The notes: generated from the letters alone by a model not told the origin. A DNA stretch of 56,820 nucleotides from Pseudomonadota bacterium (GCA_029780695.1 JAKOYD010000067.1:1-56820); one strand, 5' to 3'. Positions 45,475-54,057 are shown, counted from the stretch's first letter. A program made the numbers and translations.

Positions 45475-46440
45475 TCAGCCCGCCGACGCCGCCGCCGCGC
45501 CTGAACGCACGGCATGCGCGCGGATCGCTCGCAGCGTCAGCGCGTCGTGCAGGCGGTCGGCCAAATACCAACTGCCGCGCAGGTGCGATTCGTGCGTGTG
45601 CGCGGCCAGGTCGGGCGTGATGGTGACGCGCGCCGCCGTGCGCAACGGCGAATCGGGCGCGATCAGCCGCGGGTCGTCGCTGTCGATGGTGAACGCGCCG
45701 ACGCGCCCCGCGCGCAGCGCTTCGGCCAGCGCATCCAGATCGAACAGCGAGGCGCGGCTGATGCTGGTCCACAGCTGGCCGGGCTTGCAGGCAGACAGCA
45801 CGCGCGCGCCCACCAGACCATGGTAGCGCGACGCATGCACCATCTGCATTGACACCGCGTCGGCCATCTTCAGCATGCCGGCCAGCGTCATGGGCTGCAC
45901 GCCCAGGCGCTGCCACAGTTCGGCCTTGCGGTGCAGGGCCGGGTCGTAGCCGACCACGCGCGCGCCCATCGGCACCAGCATGGTGGCCAGCGCCTGGGCC
46001 GGCGGCGTCATGCCGAACAGGCCGATCACGCTGTCGTTGATTTCGCGCCCCGCCGCGCCGCGCATGCCGTGCGCTGGCGGCAGCGCGCCGCCACCGGCGC
46101 GAAACAGCTGCAGCAGCGTCAGCAACAGGTATTCGGCGCGCGCCCGCACCATGGTGCTGGCAGCCAGCACCACGCGCACGCCGCGGCGCCGGCAGGCCGC
46201 CACGTCAATGGTTTCGCTGTCATCGTGCATGCGGCCCACCGCCATCAACTGCGGTGCGTGGTCCAGCAAAGACCGGTTGATCATGACGCTGGAAGGCGCC
46301 ACCAGGGCGTGCACGCTGGCCAGTGCGGCTTGCAGCTGGACGCCGTCGTTCAACAGATCCGGTCGATAATGCACGCTGTGGCGCGCGGCCAGCCAGGCGT
46401 GGGCGTCTTCCGCCAGATCCTGCAGCAGGAGTATTTCCAA
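45475..46440 (-). CDS. 2-hydroxyacid dehydrogenase-like protein, probably catalytically degenerate
   Basis: A 321-aa protein with the fold of NAD-dependent D-2-hydroxyacid dehydrogenases. The frame has no ATG at a suitable place; a TTG at 46440 with AGGGAG seven bases upstream is chosen. The catalytic Arg is kept (R229 in SISRASLFDLDALAEAL). The usual catalytic His after ...TP is Asp (D277 in RVTITPDLAAHTHES), the DVFExEP segment reads TIDSDDP, and the Rossmann GxGxxG reads GLFGMT (140-145). It may be a structural, sensing or differently acting relative. It is divergent from galU (105 bp). Confidence 0.8.
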   Translation of the reverse strand: MEILLLQDLAEDAHAWLAARHSVHYRPDLLNDGVQLQAALASVHALVAPSSVMINRSLLDHAPQLMAVGRMHDDSETIDVAACRRRGVRVVLAASTMVRARAEYLLLTLLQLFRAGGGALPPAHGMRGAAGREINDSVIGLFGMTPPAQALATMLVPMGARVVGYDPALHRKAELWQRLGVQPMTLAGMLKMADAVSMQMVHASRYHGLVGARVLSACKPGQLWTSISRASLFDLDALAEALRAGRVGAFTIDSDDPRLIAPDSPLRTAARVTITPDLAAHTHESHLRGSWYLADRLHDALTLRAIRAHAVRSGAAAASAG

Positions 46441-46545
46441 GCGCGTTCTCCCTGATCCGTCCAGATGCGTGGTGCCTTGCCGCGCGGGCACCGCCCCGTC
46501 AGTGAGCACTTTGCGTGGGACTTTACCATTCGCCCCCCGACCACC

Positions 46546-47433
46546 ATGCCGCCACTGCGCCCCGTACACACCGCCGTATTTCCCGTCGCCGGCCTGGGCA
46601 CGCGCTTTTTGCCCGCCACCAAGGCCAGCCCCAAGGAAATGCTGCCCATCGTCGACAAGCCGCTCATTCAGTACGCGGTGGAAGAAGCCTACGCCGCCGG
46701 CGTGCGCCACATGGTGTTCGTCACCGGGCGCAGCAAGCGTGCCATCGAAGACCACTTCGACACCGCCTACGAGCTGGAAAGCGAGCTGGAGGCCGCCGGC
46801 AAGCACGAACTGCTGCGCCTGGTGCAGGCCGTGGCGCCCGACGACATGGACTGCACCTACGTGCGGCAGCCCCGCTCACTGGGCCTGGGCCACGCCGTGC
46901 TGTGCGCCGCGCACATCGTGGGAGATCGCCCGTTCGCCGTGCTGCTGGCCGACGACCTGATGGTGGGCCCGCCGGGCGGCCAGCCCGTGCTGGCGCAGAT
47001 GGCCGATGCGTTCGAAGCGCTGGGCCGTTCGGTGCTGGCGGTGCAGGAAGTGCCGCTCGACCAGGTGCGCCGCTACGGCATCGTGGCTGGCCCCGCGGCG
47101 GGCGAACGGCTGATCAGCATCGAGCACATCGTCGAAAAACCGGCGCCCGACGCGGCCCCGTCGCGCATGGGCGTGGCCGGCCGCTACATCCTCACGCCGC
47201 GCATCTTCGACGAAATCCGCAGCCAGACGCCCGGCGCCGGCGGCGAAATCCAGCTCACCGACGCCATCGCCCGACTGATGACCAAAGAGCGCGTCTACGC
47301 TTACCAATATAGCGGCAAGCGCTACGATTGTGGTAGCAAAGAAGGGTTTCTGGAAGCCACGGTGGAACTGGCCTTGCAGCACCCGCAGATGGGCGCGCCG
47401 TTCCGCAGCTATCTGAAGTCGCTGGCGCTGTAG
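46546..47433 (+). CDS. galU: UTP-glucose-1-phosphate uridylyltransferase
   Basis: Makes UDP-glucose for LPS core, exopolysaccharide and trehalose or glucan synthesis. The 295-aa product has the nucleotide-binding start [23 protein letters not shown], then [14 protein letters not shown] and LADDLMVGP. The C-terminal signature is [18 protein letters not shown]. The ATG at 46546 gives the standard family N-terminus; the in-frame upstream extension is not family-like. No clear ribosome-binding site is visible. Confidence 0.97.
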   Translation: MPPLRPVHTAVFPVAGLGTRFLPATKASPKEMLPIVDKPLIQYAVEEAYAAGVRHMVFVTGRSKRAIEDHFDTAYELESELEAAGKHELLRLVQAVAPDDMDCTYVRQPRSLGLGHAVLCAAHIVGDRPFAVLLADDLMVGPPGGQPVLAQMADAFEALGRSVLAVQEVPLDQVRRYGIVAGPAAGERLISIEHIVEKPAPDAAPSRMGVAGRYILTPRIFDEIRSQTPGAGGEIQLTDAIARLMTKERVYAYQYSGKRYDCGSKEGFLEATVELALQHPQMGAPFRSYLKSLAL

Positions 47434-47448
47434 CGCGCGGCCGAGGGT

Positions 47449-47676
47449 TTACCGCCGGCGCAGCACGTGCGCCGTGGTGTCGCCCTCGGTGGTCTGCTCG
47501 ACCAGTTCGTTGCCGGTCTGCCTGGCGAAGGCCTGAAAGTCGCGCAGCGCGCCGCCGTCGGTCGACAGCACTTTCAGTAACTGCCCGCTCTGCAATTCGG
47601 CCAGCGCCTTCTTGGCCTTCAGGATGGGCAAAGGGCAGTTCAGCCCGCGCGCGTCAACTTCTTTGGCGATGTCCAT
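47449..47676 (-). CDS. tusA: Sulfur carrier protein TusA
   Basis: Accepts persulfide sulfur from IscS-type desulfurases on a conserved Cys and passes it on for tRNA 2-thiolation and other uses. The 75-aa product has Cys14 in ARGLNCPLPILKAKKAL, the CPxP signature of the family. It converges with galU (15 bp between stops) and follows the Nudix gene by 15 bp on the same strand, so the two may be co-transcribed. Confidence 0.93.
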   Translation of the reverse strand: MDIAKEVDARGLNCPLPILKAKKALAELQSGQLLKVLSTDGGALRDFQAFARQTGNELVEQTTEGDTTAHVLRRR

Positions 47677-47691
47677 GGGCCTGATTGTGCG

Positions 47692-48240
47692 TCAGTCCAG
47701 GCCGCGGCGGCGCTCGGCGTTTTCTTCGGCGGTGAAGAACACCGGCTCGTGCCCGCGCGAGCGCAGCCAGTCGGCCAGCGCGTAGCCGGTGCCGGCGGGC
47801 CAGCACTTCAGGTCGGGCAGGTCGTACAGGCGCCAGTCGACCAGTTCGGGCGACAGGCGCACCTCGCCCTCGCACACCGCGTGGTAGGCAATGATCACCT
47901 GGTTCATGCGCTGGAAGTCGTACACGCCGACCAGATCGAGCGATTGCACGTCCAGGTGGGTCTCCTCTTTCACCTCGCGCGCAATACCCTCCTGCGGCGT
48001 CTCGCCCGCTTCCATGAAGCCGGTGATCAACGCGAACATCTTGGCCGGCCACGCCGCGTTGCGCGCCAGCAGCACCTGGCCGCGGTATTCGACGATGGCG
48101 GCCAGCACCGGCGTCGGGTTGTTCCAGTGGGTGAAGCCGCAGCCGGCGCAGCGCAGGCGCTCCACGATGCCGCTGTCTTCCTGCTGGGGCAGCATTTCCA
48201 GCGGCGTGGCGCATTGGGGGCAATAGTTCCAGCGGGTCAT
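47692..48240 (-). CDS. Zinc-ribbon Nudix hydrolase (NudC-like)
   Basis: A 182-aa protein with an N-terminal zinc ribbon (C7, C10, C31, C34: YCPQC...RCAGCGF). The Nudix box runs over 74-96 and fits Gx5Ex7REUxEExGU with one change: GFMEAGETPQEG then IAREVKEETHL, where His replaces the box Gly. Related proteins hydrolyse NADH or other nucleoside diphosphate derivatives. It is shorter than NudC (about 257 aa) and lacks its N-terminal domain, so the substrate is open. It lies between cysM and tusA on one strand. Confidence 0.88.
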   Translation of the reverse strand: MTRWNYCPQCATPLEMLPQQEDSGIVERLRCAGCGFTHWNNPTPVLAAIVEYRGQVLLARNAAWPAKMFALITGFMEAGETPQEGIAREVKEETHLDVQSLDLVGVYDFQRMNQVIIAYHAVCEGEVRLSPELVDWRLYDLPDLKCWPAGTGYALADWLRSRGHEPVFFTAEENAERRRGLD

Positions 48241-48246
48241 TTGCTT

Positions 48247-48298
48247 TTGTTTTTATAGCTGCGTGCGCTTGTCTGGCAAGCGCCAGCGCCGGTTTTCA
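48247..48298 (+). repeat. Family A palindromic element, near-consensus copy
   Basis: Reads TTGTTTTTATAGCTGCGT, GCGCTTGTCTGGCAAGCGC, CAGCGCCGGTTTTCAT, with perfect GCGCTTG/CAAGCGC arms. It is intergenic between cysM and the Nudix gene and the best single copy for defining the family. Confidence 0.9.
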
Positions 48299-48306
48299 TC
48301 AAAATA

Positions 48307-49209
48307 TCAGGCCGGAAAGACACCGGTCGACAGGTAGCGGTCGCCGCGGTCGCACACCACGAATGCAATGGTCGCGCCCTGCGTCTGCGCGGCCACCTGT
48401 TGCGCCACCCACGCCGCGCCGCCGGACGAAATGCCGCCAAAGATGCCTTCTTCGCTGGCCAGCTGGCGCGCCATGTCCTCGGCGTCCAGCTGGTCGACCA
48501 GCACCAGTTCATCCACCGCGTTCGGGTCGTAGATGCGCGGCAGGTATTCCTCGGGCCACTTGCGGATGCCCGGAATGCGCGAGCCTTCGGACGGCTGTGC
48601 GCCGATGATCTTCACGTCCGGGTTCTTCTCTTTCAGATAGCGCGATACGCCGGTGATGGTGCCGGTGGTGCCCATGGCGCTGACGAAGTGCGTGATGCGC
48701 CCGCCGGTCTGCTCCCACAGTTCGGGGCCGGTGGTTTCGTAATGGATGCGCGGGTTGTCGGGGTTGGCAAACTGGTCCAGCACCCGGCCCTTGCCCTGCG
48801 ACACCATCTTGTCGGCCAGGTCGCGCGCGTATTCCATGCCGCCCGAGCGCGGCGTCAGGATCAGCTCGGCGCCAAACGCCTTCATGGTCTGCGCGCGCTC
48901 GATCGACAGATCCTCCGGCATGATCAGCACCATGTGGTAGCCCTTGATGGCGGCCGCCATGGCCAGCGCGATGCCGGTATTGCCGCTGGTGGCCTCGATC
49001 AGCGTGTCGCCGGGCTTGATCTCGCCGCGCTCTTCGGCGCGGGCGATCATCGACAGCGCCGGCCGGTCTTTCACCGATCCGGCCGGGTTGTTGCCTTCGA
49101 GCTTGGCCAGCACCACGTTGCCGCGCGCCGCGTTGTCGCGCACGCCCACGCGCTGCAGCCGCACCAGGGGCGTGCGGCCGATGGTGTCTTCGATCGTCGG
49201 GTAGTTCAT
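48307..49209 (-). CDS. cysM: Cysteine synthase B (O-acetylserine sulfhydrylase)
   Basis: PLP enzyme making cysteine from O-acetylserine and sulfide, or S-sulfocysteine when thiosulfate is used. The 300-aa product has the PLP Lys47 in NNPAGSVKDRP, the carboxylate loop EATSGNTGIALA, the phosphate loop GTTGTITG and GISSGGAAWV. ATG 49209 is preferred over a GTG at 49218. CysM rather than CysK is suggested by the start (NYPTIEDTIGRTPLVRLQR). A TsuA-like thiosulfate transporter in the same window would fit this use. Confidence 0.95.
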   Translation of the reverse strand: MNYPTIEDTIGRTPLVRLQRVGVRDNAARGNVVLAKLEGNNPAGSVKDRPALSMIARAEERGEIKPGDTLIEATSGNTGIALAMAAAIKGYHMVLIMPEDLSIERAQTMKAFGAELILTPRSGGMEYARDLADKMVSQGKGRVLDQFANPDNPRIHYETTGPELWEQTGGRITHFVSAMGTTGTITGVSRYLKEKNPDVKIIGAQPSEGSRIPGIRKWPEEYLPRIYDPNAVDELVLVDQLDAEDMARQLASEEGIFGGISSGGAAWVAQQVAAQTQGATIAFVVCDRGDRYLSTGVFPA

Positions 49210-49248
49210 GACGTCCACTGTGCCATAATTTCGCGCTTGTCTTCGGCC

Positions 49249-49333
49249 GCCCGGGTGGCGAAATCGGTAGACGCAGGGGATTCAAAATCCCCCGCCGCAA
49301 GGTGTGCCGGTTCGAGTCCGGCCCCGGGCACCA
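49249..49333 (+). tRNA. tRNA-Leu (anticodon CAA)
   Basis: An 85-nt class II tRNA with encoded CCA. The acceptor stem is GCCCGGG/CCCGGGC. The anticodon stem GGGGA/TCCCC encloses TTCAAAA with CAA at 49283-49285, and the T arm is GCCGG-TTCGAGT-CCGGC. A CATAAT (49224-49229) just upstream may be its -10 box. It is divergent from cysM. Confidence 0.97.
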
Positions 49334-49356
49334 CGGCCAGTCAAGCACATGCACAG

Positions 49357-49382
49357 AGCCTGTCCCACCGACAGGCTTTTTT
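49357..49382 (+). terminator. Intrinsic terminator after tRNA-Leu(CAA)
   Basis: AGCCTGTC and GACAGGCT pair perfectly around a 5-nt loop and are followed by a T-run. Confidence 0.9.
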
Positions 49383-49390
49383 GTGTCTGC

Positions 49391-50662
49391 TCAGGCGCCT
49401 TCGGTGTCGGGCGGCAGCCAGCGCTGCAGGTGCAGCACGTTGTCGCCGCAGTGGGCGCGGCTGGCGGACAGTTCTTGCCGGGCCACGGCGCGCAGGTGCA
49501 CTTCGTCCGGCCCGTCCAGAAAGCGCAGCGCGCGGCCCCAGCTCCACAGCGCGGCCAGCGGGGTGTCGGGCGTCAGGCCGACGGCGCCGAACACCTGCAT
49601 GGCGCGGTCGAGCACGCGCGTCTGCAGCTGCGCCGCCACCACCTTGATGGCCGACACGTCGGTGCGCGCGGCAGCGTTGCCTTGCACGTCCATGCGCCAG
49701 GCGGCGCGCAGCACCAGCAGGCGCGCCTGGTCGATCTCCAGCCGGCTCCAGGCGATCCAGTCCTGCACGTTGGCGAAGTCGGACAGGTGCTTGCCGAAGG
49801 CCATGCGCTCCAGCGCGCGCTCGGCCATCAGTTCCAGCGCCAGCTCGCACTGGCCGATGGTGCGCATGCAGTGGTGGACGCGCCCCGGCCCCAGGCGCGC
49901 CTGTGCCATGGCAAAGCCCTCGCCCTCGGCGCCCAGCACGTGGTCGGCCGGCACGCGCACGTTCTTGAACACCATCTCGCAATGCCCTTCGATGGCCTGG
50001 TGCGCCATGACCGGGATGTTGCGCACGATCTCGACACCGGGCGCGTCCATGGGCACCAGCAGCAGGCTGTGGCGGCGGTGCGCGGGCGCGTCCGTTGAAG
50101 CATCAGACACGCCCATGACGATGGCCAGCCGGCAATTTGGGTGCGCGGCGCCGGTGATGAACCACTTGCGGCCATGGACGACGTAGGCATCGCCGTCGCG
50201 TGCGATGCGCGTGCCCAGGTTGGTGGGGTCGGACGAGGCGACGTCCGGCTCGCTCATGGCAAAGCACGAGCGGATCGTGCCTTGCATCAGCGGCTGCAGC
50301 CATTGGGCGCGTTGCGCCGGCGTGGCAAACAGGTGCAGCAGCTCGATGTTGCCGGTGTCGGGCGCGCTGCAGTTGAAGACCTCGCTGGCCCAAGGCACGC
50401 GGCCCATGATCTCGGCCAGCGGCGCATATTCAAGGTTCGTCAGGCGCGTGCCCGGCTCGTCGCCACGCAGGCCGGGCAGAAACAGGTTCCACAGGCCGGC
50501 GCCACGGGCGCTGTCCTTGAGCGGCTCGATGACGTCGAGCGGGTACACACCGGCATCGGCCCAGCGGTGCCAGTCGCGGTGCGAGGGCAGGACCAGGTCC
50601 TGCATGAAGCGCTGCACGCGCTGTTTCAGCGCCTGCACGCGCGGCGATTCACCAAAGTCCAT
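49391..50662 (-). CDS. Acyl-CoA dehydrogenase family protein
   Basis: FAD-dependent alpha,beta-dehydrogenation of acyl-CoA. The 423-aa product starts at ATG 50662 with AAGG seven bases upstream. It has the three-domain architecture of the family: an N-terminal helical domain, a middle beta domain with CFAMSEPDVASSDPTNLGT and GRKWFITGAAHPNCR, and a C-terminal helical bundle with FGAVGLTPDTPLAALW. It resembles the ACAD10/11-like subgroup. The acyl substrate is not predictable. It stands alone, converging with tRNA-Leu(CAA). Confidence 0.92.
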   Translation of the reverse strand: MDFGESPRVQALKQRVQRFMQDLVLPSHRDWHRWADAGVYPLDVIEPLKDSARGAGLWNLFLPGLRGDEPGTRLTNLEYAPLAEIMGRVPWASEVFNCSAPDTGNIELLHLFATPAQRAQWLQPLMQGTIRSCFAMSEPDVASSDPTNLGTRIARDGDAYVVHGRKWFITGAAHPNCRLAIVMGVSDASTDAPAHRRHSLLLVPMDAPGVEIVRNIPVMAHQAIEGHCEMVFKNVRVPADHVLGAEGEGFAMAQARLGPGRVHHCMRTIGQCELALELMAERALERMAFGKHLSDFANVQDWIAWSRLEIDQARLLVLRAAWRMDVQGNAAARTDVSAIKVVAAQLQTRVLDRAMQVFGAVGLTPDTPLAALWSWGRALRFLDGPDEVHLRAVARQELSASRAHCGDNVLHLQRWLPPDTEGA

Positions 50663-50953
50663 GCCGTGCCTTGCTGGCGCGGACAAGTGGCCGCGCTCAG
50701 GGACGCATGGTGGCCTGCCGCGATGCGCGGCGCAGTCGCCGGGCGGACATGGGCGGACATGGGCGGGCGGCAAGTTTCAATCAAAAACGGCCGCCAGCGC
50801 TTGCCAGTCAGGCGCCTTAAGCTATTGTTTTTGCAGCATTGCAGCATGGGTTTTTCGGGCGTTGGGATGATCTGCATCAACTTCGGTCGCCCCCAGGCAC
50901 CCCTATCCGCACGCCCAACGTGCGGTGGCCGCCCACCCCCATTGCCTGGGAAG
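50663..50953. other. 291-bp intergenic region with repeats
   Basis: Lies between the acyl-CoA dehydrogenase start and the 3' end of the next minus-strand gene. It holds a tandem GGGCGGACAT x2 around 50740-50762, a family A element (50779-50834) and a second family A-like segment at its right edge. I see no gene in it. Confidence 0.6.
50779..50834 (-). repeat. Family A palindromic element
   Basis: On the minus strand: CAAAAACAATAGCTTAAGGC, GCCTGACTGGCAAGCGC, TGGCGGCCGTTTTTGATTG. A good intergenic copy. Confidence 0.85.
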
Positions 50954-50965
50954 CTATTTTTTTGG
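50932..50965 (-). repeat. Partial family A-like segment at a stop codon
   Basis: On the minus strand CCAAAAAAATAGCTTCCCAG resembles the AT-rich end and ATAGC core. The TAG stop of the SDR gene (50954-50956) is formed by it. Tentative. Confidence 0.4.
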
Positions 50966-51913
50966 AAGCAGCCCGCTGGCTGGCGTGGCATGGCGCAGTG
51001 TCAGGCGCAGCTCGCGCTTCAGGCGCGCGTTACGCAGCCGGCGTGATTCGCCCATGAAGGACAGCAGCGTGGCCGGCAACTGCTGCGCTGCCTCGGCGCG
51101 GCTTACGCGCGGCGGGCGTGGCAGGCCGTACAGGTCGGCGGCCAGATCGAAATAGTCGCCCATCTTCAGCTGGCTGTCGTCGCTGACGTGGTAGACGCGC
51201 TGGGGCGCGCCGCGCCACAGCGCCAGCAGGCAGGCGCGCGCCAGGTCGTCGGCGTGGATGTGGTTGGTGAACACGTCCTGCTCGGGCTGCAGCACCGGCG
51301 TGCCGCGCAGCAGCCGCTCGCGCGGGGTGCCGCCAGCGCGGTCGGCCGCGTAGATGCCAGGGATGCGCAGCACGGCCGCCCGCGCGCCAGCAGCACGGCC
51401 GAAGGCGCGCACCCGCGCTTCGGCGGCAACGCGCCGCTGGGCACGCGGCGTGTGTGGATGGGGCGCGCGCGTCTCGTCAACCCACGCACCGCCGCAGTCG
51501 CCGTAGACGCCGGTGGTGGAGCCGTAGACCAGCGCCGCGGGGGGCGTGCGCCGCGCCAACGCGGCCAGCAGCGCGCCGGTGCGCGGATCAGCCGTGCCGT
51601 GGGTCGGCGGCGGCGCCAGGTGCAGCACCCGCGTGGCGATGCCCGCCAGCCGGCGCAGGCTGGCTGCGTCGTCGAGGTCGCCCGCCAGCGGCACGATGCC
51701 CAGCGCGCGCAGCGCGGGCGCTTGTTGCGCATCGCGCACCAGCGCCAGCACGCGCACGCGTGGCACCAGCAGGCGCGCGGCGCGCTGCCCCACGTCGCCG
51801 CAGCCGACGATGAGCACGCGCGGGCGCCGGAAGCGCGCGGGCAGCGCACCCAGGGGCGACAGGTTTGAGGGCAAAATCGATCGGTTCAGCGGGGTTTCAG
51901 AACCCGCCAGCAT
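50954..51913 (-). CDS. NAD(P)-dependent oxidoreductase (extended SDR / YeeZ-like)
   Basis: A 319-aa protein with the Rossmann motif VLIVGCGDVGQRAARLL at about 32-48. A sugar-epimerase-like segment follows (LVYGSTTGVYGDCGGAWVDE), then RIPGIYAADR and a C-terminal substrate region. It resembles YeeZ-type reductases annotated as NAD-dependent epimerase/dehydratases. The canonical YxxxK is not obvious. The start at ATG 51913 leaves only 9 bp to the divergent reductase gene. The first ~27 residues precede the Rossmann fold and could be shortened to an internal start. Confidence 0.82.
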   Translation of the reverse strand: MLAGSETPLNRSILPSNLSPLGALPARFRRPRVLIVGCGDVGQRAARLLVPRVRVLALVRDAQQAPALRALGIVPLAGDLDDAASLRRLAGIATRVLHLAPPPTHGTADPRTGALLAALARRTPPAALVYGSTTGVYGDCGGAWVDETRAPHPHTPRAQRRVAAEARVRAFGRAAGARAAVLRIPGIYAADRAGGTPRERLLRGTPVLQPEQDVFTNHIHADDLARACLLALWRGAPQRVYHVSDDSQLKMGDYFDLAADLYGLPRPPRVSRAEAAQQLPATLLSFMGESRRLRNARLKRELRLTLRHATPASGLLPKK

Positions 51914-51922
51914 ACTCAAGCC

Positions 51923-52966
51923 ATGACCTACACCATCACCGTACAACCCAGCGGCCGCAGCTTCGAGGCCGAATCCGGCGAAACCATGCTCGCAGCGGGC
52001 ATCCGGCAAGGCATCGGCCTGCCCTATGGCTGCAAGGACGGCGCCTGCGGCTCGTGCAAGTGCAAGAAGCTGAGCGGCAGCGTCACCCACGGCCCGCACC
52101 AGGACAAGGCGCTGAGCGCGCAGGAAGAAGCCGACGGCTACGTGCTGACCTGCTGCGGCACCGCCACCAGCGACGTGGTGCTGGAGTCGCGCCAGGTCAC
52201 GCACGCCGGCGCCTTCCCCATCAAGAAGATGCCGGCGCGTGTGGCGGTGCTTGAAAAGCTGTCGCCCGACGTGATGCGCGTGAAGCTGCAACTGCCGGCC
52301 AACGACATCATCCAGTACCACGCCGGGCAGTACGTCGAGTTCATCCTGCAGGGCGGCGCGCGGCGCAGCTACAGCATGGCCAACGCGCCGCACACGCTGA
52401 TCGAAAACGGCGCGCCCATGGTCGACCTGCACATCCGCCACATGCCGGGCGGCAAGTTCACCGACCACGTGTTCGGCGCCATGAAGGAAAAGGAAATCCT
52501 GCGCATCGAAGGCCCGTACGGCAGCTTTCATCTGCGCGACGATTCGCCCAAGCCGATGGTGCTGCTGGCTTCGGGCACCGGCTTTGCGCCGATCAAGGCG
52601 ATCATCGAGCACCTGCAGTTCATGGGCATCACGCGCGAGGCGGTGCTGTACTGGGGCGGCCGCCGCCCGCACGACCTGTACCTGGACGCCTGGGTCAAGG
52701 CCCGCTGCGCCGAGCTGCCCAATCTCACTTACGTGCCGGTCGTTTCCGACGCCCTGCCCGAAGACGGCTGGAGCGGCCGCACCGGCTTCGTGCACCGCGC
52801 CGTGCTGCAGGACTTTGCCGACCTGTCGGGCCACCAGGTGTATGCCTGCGGCGCGCCCATCGTGGTCGATTCGGCGCGGCGCGACTACGTCGAGCAGGCC
52901 GGCCTGCCCGAACATGAGTTCTACGCCGACGCCTTCACCAGCGAAGCCGACAAGCGGGCCGGCTGA
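51923..52966 (+). CDS. Ferredoxin-type 2Fe-2S / FAD / NAD(P)H reductase (CDP-6-deoxy-delta-3,4-glucoseen reductase-like)
   Basis: A single-chain oxidoreductase of 347 aa. The plant-type 2Fe-2S domain (1-92) has cysteines C37, C42, C45 and C77 (GCKDGACGSCKC...LTC). An FAD-binding barrel follows with the RSYSMAN flavin motif near 148. The NAD(P)H domain contains LLASGTGFAPIKAI and a C-terminal CGAPIVVDSARRDYV. Proteins of this architecture are often annotated as CDP-6-deoxyglucoseen reductase or phenol-hydroxylase reductase. The partner oxygenase or dehydratase is not in the window, so the physiological role is open. Confidence 0.9.
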   Translation: MTYTITVQPSGRSFEAESGETMLAAGIRQGIGLPYGCKDGACGSCKCKKLSGSVTHGPHQDKALSAQEEADGYVLTCCGTATSDVVLESRQVTHAGAFPIKKMPARVAVLEKLSPDVMRVKLQLPANDIIQYHAGQYVEFILQGGARRSYSMANAPHTLIENGAPMVDLHIRHMPGGKFTDHVFGAMKEKEILRIEGPYGSFHLRDDSPKPMVLLASGTGFAPIKAIIEHLQFMGITREAVLYWGGRRPHDLYLDAWVKARCAELPNLTYVPVVSDALPEDGWSGRTGFVHRAVLQDFADLSGHQVYACGAPIVVDSARRDYVEQAGLPEHEFYADAFTSEADKRAG

Positions 52967-52976
52967 TTCGCCGTTT

Positions 52977-53035
52977 GCTTTTATTTTTATAGCAATCAGC
53001 GCCTGTCTGGCTTGCGCGGAAGGCCTATTTCTTTT
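52977..53035 (+). repeat. Family A palindromic element
   Basis: Reads GCTTTTATTTTTATAGCAAT, CAGCGCCTGTCTGGCTTGCG, CGGAAGGCCTATTTC. It fills the gap between the reductase stop and the ribosome-binding site of the next gene. Confidence 0.8.
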
Positions 53036-53046
53036 CAGGACACACC

Positions 53047-54012
53047 ATGCAACGACGTTCCCTCATGCTCGCCAGCGTGGCGCTCGCCGCCAGCGCTGCC
53101 GCTTTCGCGCAGCCAGCCAGGCCCATCCGCCTGGTCGTGCCCTACGCGCCTGGCGGACCGCTGGACGTGACGGCGCGCGCGCTGGCCGAACGGGCCGAAG
53201 GCAAGCTGGGCACCGTCATTGTCGAGAACAAGCCCGGCGCTGGCGGCAACATCGGCAGCGACTACGTGGCCAAGGCCGCGCCGGACGGCAGCGTGATCGG
53301 CATCGCCGCGGTGGCCACGCACGCCATCAACCCCTGGCTGTTCCGCAAGATGCCCTTCGACGCCGGCAAGGACTTCGCCCCCATCACGCAGATGGTGCGC
53401 GTGCCCAACGTGCTGGTGATGAACACCGACAGCGCCGCGCGGCTGCGCATCCAGACGCTGGCCGACCTGATCGCGTATGCCAAGAAGAATCCGGGCAAGC
53501 TCAACTACGGCTCGGGCGGCAACGGCTCGGCCGGGCACCTGGCGGGCGAAATGTTCAAGCAGGGCGCGGGCATCTTCGCCGTGCACATTCCGTACAACGG
53601 CGGCAACCCGGCGCAGCTGGCGCTGCTGTCGGGCCAGGTGGATTTCAACATCGACAACCTGGCCACGGCGTCGGCCAACATCAAGGCCGGCAAGCTGAAA
53701 CCGCTGGCCGTCACCACCGCCCAGCGCTCGCCCCTGCTGCCCGGGGTGCCGGCCATGGCCGAGACGATCAAGGGCTTCGAGGTCGATACGTGGTGGGGCC
53801 TGGTGGCGCCGGCCGGCACGCCGCACGAGGTGATCGACAGACTGAACGCCGCCTTCACCGAAGCGCTGCGCGCGCCCGAAACGCAGCAGCGCTTTGCCCA
53901 GCTGATGGCCGAGCCCGTGCCCACCACGCCGGCGCAGTTCGGCCAGCTGATGGCGCGCGAGCGGGCGCGCTACGAGCCGGTCGTCAAGCGGTCGGGCGCC
54001 AAGGTGGATTGA
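53047..54012 (+). CDS. Tripartite tricarboxylate transporter substrate-binding (Bug) protein
   Basis: A 321-aa periplasmic receptor of the Bug/TctC family. It has a Sec signal peptide (MQRRSLMLASVALAASAAAFA) and the mature signature RPIRLVVPYAPGGPLDVTAR. VENKPGAGGNIGSDYVAKA and LNYGSGGNGSAGHLAGEMF are further family segments. The ATG at 53047 has AGGA seven bases upstream. It is not accompanied by TctA/B genes and is the second orphan receptor in the window. The ligand is unknown. Confidence 0.92.
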   Translation: MQRRSLMLASVALAASAAAFAQPARPIRLVVPYAPGGPLDVTARALAERAEGKLGTVIVENKPGAGGNIGSDYVAKAAPDGSVIGIAAVATHAINPWLFRKMPFDAGKDFAPITQMVRVPNVLVMNTDSAARLRIQTLADLIAYAKKNPGKLNYGSGGNGSAGHLAGEMFKQGAGIFAVHIPYNGGNPAQLALLSGQVDFNIDNLATASANIKAGKLKPLAVTTAQRSPLLPGVPAMAETIKGFEVDTWWGLVAPAGTPHEVIDRLNAAFTEALRAPETQQRFAQLMAEPVPTTPAQFGQLMARERARYEPVVKRSGAKVD

Positions 54013-54057
54013 TCGTTCGGCGCCGGCGGCAATGCGTGCGCGTGTCGACGATTCGAC

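Noticed and set aside
47300..47345. Family A-like string near the galU 3' end (ATAGCGGCAAGCGC)
   Set aside because: It encodes GKRYDCGSK, a conserved GalU motif, so the resemblance is explained by the protein.
50954..52915. A 653-codon minus-strand frame covering both the SDR and the ferredoxin-type reductase
   Set aside because: Only its 3' half (from 51913) is protein-like. The 5' half is antisense to a reductase with intact Fe-S, FAD and NAD motifs.
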